Assembly: GCA_039583875.1 (NCBI GenBank)
Contig: CM077155.1
Span: 12,441,046-12,505,045, forward strand
Direction of reading: 5' to 3'
Length of the DNA: 64,000 nucleotides
Source: Platanthera guangdongensis
Taxonomy: Eukaryota; Streptophyta; Magnoliopsida; Asparagales; Orchidaceae
The notes under the pieces are model-generated. The model had not been told where the DNA came from and ran no database searches. It worked only from the letters and a program-made list of their open reading frames with translations. How positions within the stretch are numbered: the stretch's first letter is position 1; each line of letters begins with the position of its first letter. Made by a program: the position numbers and the translations under genes. This document shows positions 54,431 through 64,000 of the stretch, piece by piece.

Positions 54431-55058
54431 TTCATTTCTTCCACTGTGCATCTACGGCGGAACCGTAGATCGCCATTTCATATGAGTGGACTTGGTTCAG
54501 GATGCGTGGCTGGATTACTCTAAGTACATGCAGACTGAGGTTGTTGTCCGCTCGGCTATGTAGACTGGTTGATCTTTTCGTGTAAGCAGATAAGTGGTTT
54601 GTCACCCGCGGACTGGCGCTAGTATCCGCACTTATGCGGATAGGTGGTGCTAGGTGCAGGATGACAGGCGGTTATCCTATCGTTATGGGTGGTGATCACA
54701 CTCTGCCTGTTGCCTATAAATAAGGGTCCCAGCTCATCATATATGACGAGAATAGTGAGATCTCAGCTCGCACTCGAAACTTGCAGATAGATTTTTATAA
54801 CCGACATGACTAAGTGAAGTTGACTTGTACTATGCAGGACGTGCGGCTAGCACTGGATAACTAGGCAACTTTTTGGAAGGCTCGGTCTGTAACAATTCGT
54901 GGTTTACAGTCAATTATATACAGCAGGTCGCTATCTAGGCAACCTGAAGTCTCTTCATTGTGATTGTGGATAGCTTGAGAAGTTTGTCTGGTCTATCAAC
55001 AGATAAGCTATTTTTTTGTTCAGTAGTTCTGTTCGCGATTAACTTTGCGGTCAGGCGA
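54431..55058. other. Unassigned segment, right-arm copy
   Basis: It mirrors 10782-11409. The TATA-like CCTATAAATAAGGG lies on the plus strand at about 54712. No coding sequence was recognised. Confidence 0.5.
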
Positions 55059-55063
55059 CCTGA

Positions 55064-58000
55064 TGTAACACCCCAAAATAGTTTTGGGTTTCTGGTTGGG
55101 TGACACAGACTAGGACACGGGCATGTCCACCTCGGGTTGAGCCATTGGGTGTGTGGTCGACAAATTTCAGTCGACGATCGTCGAGTGCAGAGTACACGGC
55201 CTGGGACATGGGTGTGTCCTTTGCGGGTTGTAGCTGGGAATCCATGTGTTGGCTGGACACGGGTGTGTCCTGGTGGACACGGCTTGGGACACGGGTGTGT
55301 CCCAAGGCTATGTCCTGCTCGGGTAAGATGGTGTTTTGTTATGTGAAGTACACGGGTGTTGAACACGTGCATGTAGGGTGTGACACGGGCGTGTAGGGTG
55401 TGACATGGGCGTGTCACACGACCGTGTACTAGATGGATTTGAGTCGGTTGCCTACTGCTTAAGTGACACGGGCGTGTCACAGGGCGTGTCAGGTCGTGTT
55501 CAGGATATTTTTGAGTAAATCCGAGCCACTCGTTTCCCTGATTTTGGATCCAGTGGTTCAATCTCCTTCCATGTTGATTATGACCGAGAACTGATGATAA
55601 AAGCCCATCTTCATCTTCTCCTTCTTCTTCTCATTCCAAGAGAGAGAGAAAGAGAAAGGGAGAGCAGGGGAAGGAAGGGAGAAAGCAAAGCAGCTGCTGG
55701 AGGAGCTGCGGAGTGCGGAGCAAAGATCCGAGAGCGGATTCGTGAAGGCAAAGCCGAGGCGGTGACTTCCATCCGGCTACTTCATGGCACCGAAGCGATC
55801 TTTGAGGGTAACGATCTCCTTCTTGGACATCGAAGTCCTTTTGTTATGCATATGCGTGGAATCCTCCACTAAGAGGTGGATCTCATATGGGATTCCTTGG
55901 TTGAGTCTGCATCTAGAGCCGGAAGTGTGGAGTACGGCAAAGGCATGCTGTGTGAAGCCCATCTGGACGGGTAGTCTGAATTGGTGATGATCATGGGTAA
56001 ACCGGAGAAGTCTCCGTGGATTTGATGCTATGAAAGGTTTATTGAATGTGTAATGAATGAATGAACGTATCTATGGTGATTCTAGATAGATGGAGGCTTT
56101 GGTTAAGCTCCTGGTTATGAAGAGAGATCAATGGTAGCACGGGAAGCGAGTACCCGGCCTGCTACACCACTAGGGTGGGTTAATCTAGATAGAAAGGGAT
56201 CTATTGGTGGCATGACCCGGGAAGCGAGCACCCGACTGGGGTCGATTGGTGGTAATGCCTGGGGAGTAGCGATAACCCAGCTTGCTACACCATATGATGT
56301 GGGTCGATCTGCTCTGGTTGGTTGTGAATGCTGTGAGGTTGTACCTCTGAGTGGTTTGGACGGGATGTCACCATCAAGGGACTGGTGGACTAGGATCAAA
56401 CCGCCCCAACCAACAAGTGAAGAACCTCGGATCGGCGATGTACGACTGGGATACCCGGTACACCAAGAAGGTGCCCTGAGTGCACGGAGCGCCTGGTGGA
56501 TACCGGTGTTTGTGAGATGGTTGTGATTGCTAGATTAATAGAGATTATGTGATGGCTATGCATACAGGGAAGGAACCACTACCCCGTGAAAGGGGTAGGA
56601 ACGTTATAAGTGGTGAGCTAAAGCTGACTGTTACTTTGTTTGCCGCTTTTGGGTGGATATGTGATTGTAGGTGCTGCTGCTTGAAATGAAATGATCAGAA
56701 TGGATGGACTGCTGCTATAGGTCCTTGAAGGCCGTGTGAAGAGTTTGGATTTCATGTGTGTCCGGCCTGCGTGCCGATGTACGAAACTATATTTGTGTAA
56801 AGAGAAACATGTAAGGCCTTAAGGCCATGTGTTTGTGCGTTGTATACATTCCTGGTGGTGATATATAAATGTGGAGTTTATGTATTAGTGGACAATCATT
56901 GAGCTGAGTTCAAGTAACTTAAAAATGCTGCGCTAGAATGGATTGAGTTAGGATGAGAGTGGATTTTGATTTCCACAAGTAAGTCTGTCGCTTGTCTATG
57001 ACATATGGCATGGGGCCCCGGCCGGACCCACCATTATATGGCATGTGATGAGTGGAGGCGTTACAAAGTGGTATCAGAGCCAGGTTTAGATTGTTTGGGA
57101 GGAGAGAACATAATTGAACTCACGAATGTCCACTAGGAATGTATTTCATGCACGAAAAGTGCGTGAGTGTGTAGTCAATGTATAATTACCGTTATGAAAT
57201 GGATACTTAATGGTGTTTTGTGCATTGATAGGTGGCGAGGAGTGGTTCTGGACAGTCTGAGCCCCAGTGGTCCGATTAGAGTGTGCACCCATTGAAGCAC
57301 CTACGCCACCTTCGGCAGAGACCATACGGGTGGTGATGGAGACAGTACTTGCAGTATTACAGGCACAGCCTACTGGACAGGCAAGACCTGTAGGAGCACC
57401 AGTACAGACTGGTGCAAGGTAAGAGCATGTTGCAGTTGTGGTGGAGGAGCAAGCAATGAAGGAGTCATAGAAAAGCTTTATGGAGTTTCATCCACCTACG
57501 TTTGGTGGGTGCTTTCCCCAACGCAGGCGGAAGATTGGCTTGCTCGAGTGAAGAGGATCCTGACTGCAATCAGGTCGGCGGAGGAGCAGAAAGTGACCTT
57601 AGCTACTTTTCTACTGGAATGAGACGCGAGAATGTGGTGGGATGATATGGAGGTCCATCACTTGACAGGTCGAGGTTTGGCAGAGGTTTCAATGGATGAA
57701 TTCTCTAGATTGTTTCTTGCCAAGTATTTGTCAGTGTCACAACGGATTGAGATGGAGAATGAGTTTCAACGTCTAGTGTAGGGGAGACTGATATTGATAC
57801 ATACCTGCATGAGTTTACCAGACTCAGATGTTATGCGGGGTCTACCTTCGTGAAGGAAGCGAGAAAGATGAATCGATTTTATGAGGGACTGCGGGATGAG
57901 TTGAGATTGGTACTCCCGAGTTCGGTGAACCAGGGCTTCCAAGCATTGGTAGATGCAGCTCGTGCACTGGAAAAGGACATGAAGCGGGTCTAAGAGAAGA

Positions 58001-60951
58001 AGAGACTGACCGTGGAGAAGCCAGAGTTTAAAGTGTCGCAGTCGGAGCAATCCGAGTTTAGAAGACGAGATAAGAAAAAGTTTAGGCCTGCTGAATGGGC
58101 TCCGTTGACTGTTTCTTTGGGAGCAACCTATAGGCCAGGACGTGTCGATACACGGATATGTTATAATTGCGGGAAGCAAGGACACATAGCTAAATTTTGT
58201 TGGAATGCCCCCGCAGGGAGTGAGAAAAAGATAGGTGCGTCCTATGAAGAAAAGGGTAAAGCAGTGGTTGAGTCATCTGCATCCCGGGCGCAACCTTGAT
58301 TGCATAACTTGGATGTGCAAGAGCCGCAAAGCTCCGTTGGTGAAATCCAGCCGCGAGTGTTTAACTTGGGACTCCAATAGCTGATAAAACGATATCTGCA
58401 AAATAATCAGACGGCTGAGCAGTGAAAGGACACGTAGAATAGTCATATGTCACTTTAATGATGTGACTATGGGATATGTATGATGACGCACTACTGCTGT
58501 GAAGATTGGTGATGATACTACTGTACCTATATATGAGATATTATGTTAAATGCTGGAATAGTGGTGCACACTTGTGAAATGTAAGTGATCGCGTGATTGT
58601 GATATATCTATGTGATGTGTTTGTTTCTCGATCACTTTATGAATTTTGTGGCTGAATGTGCACAGATGGGAGTTAGGAATGTATGTATTGGATGTATTGT
58701 GTTGTTTGTGTGGGGCGATGCCTTGGGGTGAGACAAGATGTGGCCTCTGAGCTTGAACCCGACTCGTTTTGTTCGTGTGAATAGTTGCGAATGATGCAAC
58801 ATTAAGTGGTTGTGTGGCTTATTGGAGTGAGTCAAATTTCAAGGACGAAATTTTTTTGAAGGAGGGGAGGATTGTAACACCCCAAAATAGTTTTGGGTTT
58901 CTTGTTGGGTGACACGGCCTGGGACACGGGCGTGTCCCAGGGCGTGTCCACCTCGAGTTGAGTCATTGGGTGTGCGGTCGACGAATTTCGGTCAACGATC
59001 GTCGAGTGCAGAGTACACGACCTGGGACACGGGCGTGTCCCAGGGCATGTCCTTTGCGGGTTGTAGCTAGGAATCCATGTGTTGGCTGGACACGGGTGTG
59101 TCCTGGTGGACACGGCTTGGGACACGGGCGTATGCCAAGGCCATTTCCCGCTCGAATAAGATGGTGTTTTGCTATTTGAAGTACACGGGTGTTGAACACG
59201 GGCGTGTCAGGTATGACACGGGCGTGTAGGGTGTGACACGTGCATTTCACACGACTGTGTACTAGATGGATTTGAGTCGGTTATCTGCCGCTTAAGTGAC
59301 ACGGCCCGTGACACGGGCATGTCACAAGGCGTGTCAGGTCGTGTTCAGGATATTTTTGAGTAAATCCGAGTCACTCATTTCCCTGATCTTGGATCTAGTG
59401 GTTCAGTCTCCTACCATGTGGATTATGACCGAGAACTGAAGATAAAAGCCCATCTTCATCTTCTCCTTCTTCTTCTGATTCCAAGAGAGAGAGAAAGAGA
59501 AAGGGAGAGTAGGGGAAGGAAGGGAGAAAGCAAAGCTAGCTGCTGGAGGAGCTGCAAAGTGCGGAGCGAAGATCCAAGAGCGGATGCGTGAAGGGAAAGC
59601 CGAGGCGGTGACTTCCATCTGGCTACTTCATGTCACCGAAGCGATCTTCGAGGGTAACGATCTCCTTCTCGGACATCGAAGTCCTTCTGTTATGCATATG
59701 CGTGGAATCCTCCACCAAGAGGTGGATCTCATAAGGGATTCCTTGGTGGAGTCTGCATCTAGAGCCGGAAGTGTGGAGTACGACATAGGCATGCTTTGTG
59801 AAGCCCATCTAGACGGGTAGTCTGGATTGGTGATGATCATGGGTAAACCGGAGAAGACTCTGTGGATTTGATACTATGAAAGGTTTATGCGATGTGGAAT
59901 GAATGAATGAACGTATGTATGGTGATTATGGATAGATGGAGGCTTTGGTTAAGCTCCTGGTTATGAAGAGAGATCAGTTGGTACCATGGGAAGCGAGTAC
60001 CCAGCATGCTACACCACTAGAGTCGGTTGATCTAGATAGAAAGGGATCGATTGGTGGCATGACCCGGTAAGCGAGCACCCGACTTACTACACCATAAGGG
60101 TGGGTCGATCAGGAAATAGGTGAGGGGTCGATTGGTGGTAATGCCTGGGGAGAAGCGATAACCCAACTTGCTACACCACATGATGTGGGTCGATCTGATC
60201 TAGTTGGTTGTGAATGCTGTGAGGTTATACCTCTGAGTGGTTTGGACGGGATGATGCCAGCAAGGGACTGGTGGACTAGGATCAAACTGAACCAACCAAC
60301 AAGTGAAGAACCTCGTATCGGTGATGTACGACTGGGATACTCGGTACACCAAGAAGGTGCCCTGAGTGCACGGAGCGTCTGGTGGATACCGGCATTTGTG
60401 AGATGGTTGTGATTGCTAGATTGATAGAGATTATGTGATGGCTATGCATACATGGAAGGAACCACTGCCCCGGGAAAGGGGTAGGGTCGTTATAAGTGAT
60501 CAGCTAAAGTTGACCGTTACTTTGTTTGCTGCTTTTGGGTGGATATGTGATTACAGGTGCTGCTGCTTGAAATGAAATGAGCGGAATGGATGGACTGCTG
60601 CTATAGGCCCTTGAAGGCCATTTGAAGTGTTTGGATTTCATGTGTGGCCGGCCTGTGTGCCGATGTACGAAACTATATTTTTGTAAAGAGAAACCTGTAA
60701 GGCCTTAAGGCCATGTGTGTGTGCGTTGTAAACATTCCTGGTGGTGATATATAAATGTGGAGTTTATGTATTAGTGTACATTCATTGAGCTGAGTTCAGG
60801 TAACTTAAAAATGTTGCGCTGGAATGGATTGAGTTAGGATGCGAGTAGATTTTGATTTCCACAAGTAAGTCCGTCGCTTGTCTGTAACATATGGCGTGGG
60901 GCCCCGGCCGGACACACCGTTATATGCCACATGACGAGTGGAGTCGTTACA
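55064..60951 (+). mobile_element. TR-GAG gag-only element, right-arm copy (5888 bp)
   Basis: 5' LTR 55064-57065, PBS 57069-57086, internal region 57066-58872, polypurine tract ending at 58872 and 3' LTR 58873-60951. The TSD CCTGA is exact at 55059-55063 and 60952-60956. The plus-strand reading makes the order plain: LTR, PBS, gag, PPT, LTR, with no pol. Hairpin clusters are at about 55100-55500 and 58910-59345. It shares with the left-arm copy the same 5'/3' LTR length difference, so the element was already aged when the arms separated. Confidence 0.92.
57228..58299 (+). pseudogene. TR-GAG gag, right-arm copy
   Basis: It mirrors 7537-8610. The conserved N-terminus begins with GTGGCGAGG directly after a TAG codon. 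The capsid reads SAEEQKVTLATFLLE, a stop, then MWWDDMEVHHLTGRGLAEVS. After a frame change comes RFYEGLRDELRLVLPSSVNQ, then a stop after EKDMKRV, and the knuckle CYNCGKQGHIAKFC in 58012-58299. One residue differs from the left copy in this last part (V for A near the end). Confidence 0.88.
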
Positions 60952-60956
60952 CCTGA

Positions 60957-61175
60957 AGTAGTAGACAGAGGTGTTTTCTCAACATTCAATAACAAGGCAG
61001 TTCACACAGCTTCGGTTTGGCAACTTGGCGATTTTGACGGATAAACTTGGCGACTAGTGGCTTGTGCAGATTCTATTTTCAGGCCACACAGTTTTCTCTT
61101 ATTTATAGCTTCTTTCATCGAATATATTGTGAATCATGTCTCACAAGGTATACCTCTCTAGGGTCGGTCGCCCGT
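60957..61175. other. Unassigned flank, right-arm copy
   Basis: It mirrors 4660-4878. There is no coding or repeat signal beyond the other arm. Confidence 0.5.
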
Positions 61176-63493
61176 TGTAACGCCCCAAAACTCAAAAGAT
61201 CGACGGGGACGTTTTGGGCCAGTTTTGGGTTATGGCTGCAGGCACACAGCCTGGGACACGGGCATGTCCCAGGGCATGTCAAGCTTGTGTCGACACTCAG
61301 CCAGGAAGTCGACATTTTGCTCTCGACGAAGTGTCGAGACATGGCACACGGCCTGCAACACGGGCGTGTTGCAGGGCGTGTCGACCCGTGTCGACACATA
61401 GCCCACGAAGTCGACACTCTGCGCTCGACGAAGTGTCGAGACATGGCACACGGACTGCGACACGGGCGTGTCGCAGGGCGTGTCGACCCGTGTCGACACT
61501 CGTCCCGGGAAGTCGACACTTTGCTCGACGATGTGTCGAGACAAGGCACACGGCCAAGGACACGGGCGTGTCCAAGGCCGTGTCATCAGGTCGACGATAT
61601 TCGCTTGACTAGATGTCGAGTGTCGAGACTGTGTACACGGCCTGGAGCCCAGGCATGTTGAGTTGACACAGGCAAGGACACGGGCGTGTCCTAGAACCCA
61701 TGCAGTGCTCGGGTTGTTTTCGGGGAAAAACGATGGGGGTACACGACTGGCCACACGGCCATGTCAGGTGGAACATGGGCGTGTCAGGTCGAACACGGGC
61801 GTGTTCGATACCCATGTGTTGTTCCAGGTGAGTCGATTTTGACGGCGAATGAGGCACACGGCCCTGGACATGGGCGTGTGCCAGGCCGTGTGCGATCTAG
61901 ATTGGGCATTTCAGTCCCGAATCAAAGTCATTCGTTTCTTTATTTTGGGATCCAACGGCGGGGGGTTGTTCCTGACGGGATATACCCGAGATTGGGCCTT
62001 AGAAACCCTCACTTTTCATGAGTTCTTATCTTTATAAAGCTTAGAGAGAGAGGAGAGCCAAGGAAGGGAGAAGAAGATAGATCTGGCCATTGGAGGAGCT
62101 TTGGAGCTCCAAATCGCGAGCCGACTCCGGATCCACGAAGGCGAAGAGAGTGCGGTGCTTTTCATCCGCTTACTTTCCCATGGCACCGAAGAATAATGCA
62201 AGGGTAACGATTCTCTTCTTGAGCATGAGTAGCTCTCCTTCTTTGCATAGGAAGCCCGCTCTCACGAGTTTGCGGTAAGTTGGAGGCATTCCTTCGGGTA
62301 GATATGTGAAGTCCCCGTTGTTTAGAGTCCGTAAGCGAGAACGGACATATGCATGATGTGTGAAGCCTACCCGGACATGTTGGTCTGGATCGGTGATGTT
62401 GCATTGCATAAATGTCGGAGAAGACTCCGTGCTATTGGTTGTTTTTCGGGTTTTATACACGATAGATTGCAACAGGGAGCCTTGGAGATTAACCCTAAGG
62501 TGCACCCGGAAAACTGGGCTGATGCGTGATCTTGCCAACATGGAGGCCTGAGAGCCAACTTGAACATAACCGAGTTATGTGAAATTGTGTGACGAAAATG
62601 GGACACGGGAGAAGTTTGACCTGCGCATATGGCTTAAATTGTCGTTGCTACGTGAGCACGGGTTAGATGGAACCGTACCCATATCTATGTCGTTCGGGTT
62701 AAAGAGACCTAAGGTTACGTGGCACTTGCCATTGGCATAGATGAGAGTCTTCGGCGGTCTATGGCTTAAATTGTCGTGACCCATGCCGGAAGACAAATTG
62801 CTCATAAGTTTGGCCGTCAAAGTGGCGGTGGTGAGTCCGGAATGTCTATGGCTTTAACTGACGTGACATCGACCGGTTCACCGAGAATGTGCCCTGAGTG
62901 CACGGGGTGTGTGGCCGTTTGAGCCTACGCCTTTGATGTAATGAATATTATTATATTGCTCGCTTGTGCTAATAAAATTACAGGGAAGGAGCATCGTCGC
63001 CCCGAGTCGGGGGCGGGATCGTTATAATTTGGTCATCATTGCTGCCCGTTGCCTTTTTGTTTGCCACCGTGCGGTGGTTATGTTGCTTGCAGGTGCTGCT
63101 GAACCAAGCGGTCAATAGCGGGCTAAAGCCCAAAATGCGAAGCCGGCCCTTGAAGGCCTTTTTGGAGTGTTTACTACTTTATTCATGTATGACCGGCCTG
63201 CGTGCCGTGATTTGAAAATCATGTAACATTAAGTGAACCATTTTGTAATGCCTTAAGGCCAGTACTGGTGTATGTACTTCATTCCTGGTTGGCTATTCTA
63301 GTGGACATTCATGCATTAGTGTTGGGTTCTTTGTTTCAACTTATAAACTGCTTCCGCTAGAATGCTCTGTGTAGGACGTTATGATTGGTTGGATGGTTTC
63401 CATGAGTAACCACCCGGTCTGTCTGTGGCATACGACGTCGGGCCCCGGCCGGACCTACTGCTATATGCTATGCGATGTATAGGGGGTGTTACA
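61176..63493 (+). mobile_element. E1 5' LTR, right-arm copy (2318 bp)
   Basis: It runs from TGTAACGCCCC at 61176 to GGTGTTACA at 63493. It contains the hairpin tandem repeat (about 61245-61580), a TATA box TTTATAAAG at 62031-62039, the GA-rich leader and the shared R/U5 blocks (63100-63480). SNPs between arms are more frequent inside the hairpin repeat than around it, by eye. Confidence 0.88.
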
Positions 63494-63496
63494 ATT

Positions 63497-63550
63497 TGGT
63501 ATCAGACTACTGGTTTTGGTCGGGCTTAAAATGAATTCGTGGACGAATTC
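63497..63550 (+). promoter_or_regulatory. E1 PBS and leader hairpin, right-arm copy
   Basis: TGGTATCAGACTACTGG begins at 63497. The hairpin GAATTCGT-GG-ACGAATTC is at 63533-63550. Both mirror 2283-2336. Confidence 0.7.
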
Positions 63551-63718
63551 TTTTTAAGGGGTGGTGAGCACATTGTGTGCGTCATCGTTATAACGGTAAA
63601 AGAACCCATGAATGTCCACTTAGGAATGAAAATACACGTGTTTGAGGAACCTGCGTGTTCCTATAATTGCTATTTGCAATTTTATTTGGTCGCTTAACGG
63701 TGTTTTGTACCACTATAG

Positions 63719-64000
63719 GTGACCAGAAGCGGTGCTGGACCGCCAGAATATCCGGTTTCTGAGGGGTATAGTGCGCCCGTTGAGGTGTTTGAGACTCCTC
63801 CTTCGTATGAAACCGTTAGAAGGATCGTTGAAGCGGTGTTCGCTGTGACGGGTGCACAGCTTGGAGGAAATGTACAACCATGTGCCCCTGTTGTGGCTTC
63901 AATGCCGGTTGGCGTGATGGAGTAGATGACCTTTGGTAGACCATCGGGGCAGCAGCTGAATATGCATTTAATGCAGGGAGCGCACACAGTTGAGGAATAC
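63719..64000 (+). pseudogene. E1 gag N-terminal part, right-arm copy (cut by window end)
   Basis: From 63719 the frame is V/M-TRSGAGPPEYPVSEGYSA, ending in TAG at 63923 after GVME. The next block starts TFGRPSGQQLNMHLMQGAHT and runs to the window end. The first codon is GTG and the preceding codon is TAG. It differs from the left arm by two residues. Confidence 0.85.

Larger units (their letters stand above)
50041..64000. repeat. Right arm of the inverted duplication
   Basis: It is the reverse complement of about 1833-15809 with near-complete identity. Encoded blocks such as 62170-62541 are identical at protein level to 3293-3664. E1 gag shows two residue differences in 68 (C/Y and H/P). One single-T difference near 14546 changes a copia frame. 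The arm ends at the gap inside the X LTR, before the point where Y is inserted in the left arm, so presence of Y in this copy cannot be judged. Confidence 0.95.

Overview
The window is plant nuclear repeat DNA from a flowering plant. It holds nested, decayed LTR retrotransposons and no host gene that I can recognise. The evidence for a plant is: chromovirus-type Ty3/gypsy polyproteins (gag zinc knuckle, retropepsin, RT, RNase H, integrase and a chromodomain-like tail); Ty1/copia gag and pol; primer-binding sites of the tRNA-iMet type (TGGTATCAGAGC) and the tRNA-Asp type (TGGCGCCGTTGCCGGGGA); and 5-bp target-site duplications (TSDs). All coding regions are broken by stops or frameshifts. I cannot name the species.

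Layout. (1) Positions 1-15809 reappear as the reverse complement at 50041-64000. Matching coordinates sum to 65833 near the outer end and 65851 near the inner end, so only about 18 bp of net indel separates the arms. Identity looks like 99% or better wherever I compared. The right arm starts at the first base after a 500-N gap (49541-50040). It is either a young palindromic duplication or a scaffolding or haplotype artefact. (2) From the outside in, each arm holds element E1 (gypsy; gag, protease and RT fragments plus a 2.3-kb LTR), an unassigned 0.85-kb segment interrupted by a complete gag-only element ('TR-GAG', 5.9 kb, TSD TCAGG), and a Ty1/copia element (1.13-kb LTR, gag, protease, integrase).

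(3) The centre (15589-49540) is a nest. Gypsy element X (15589-40727, TSD CAAAT/CAATT) split the copia integrase gene. Joining the copia sequence at 15588 and 40733 restores the reading frame. X itself took two insertions. One is Y, a near-complete gypsy chromovirus on the minus strand (15849-24760, TSD AAAAT/GAAAT). The other is Z, an 8.5-kb non-coding element of the large-retrotransposon-derivative kind (26309-34855, TSD TTTAT). The copia continues at 40733-41612, where a second X-family element (X', opposite orientation) interrupts it. The X' LTR carries two adjacent palindromes (45520-46396) that look like head-to-head tRNA-derived SINE-like units. The X' integrase is cut at 48211 by another LTR (W) that runs into the gap.

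The most notable signal is in the LTRs. Several families carry arrays of short hairpins, and the stems differ between copies by compensatory substitutions. The ACACG-CC-CGTGT core occurs in E1, TR-GAG and the otherwise unrelated Z. A CCTACTC/GAGTAGG array occurs only in Z, and a GCGGTAA-type array only in Y. Z also has its primer-binding site in five copies at an exact 45-bp period. E1, TR-GAG and Y share their R/U5 region and PBS, which fits gag-only TR-GAG having been mobilised by an E1- or Y-like partner.
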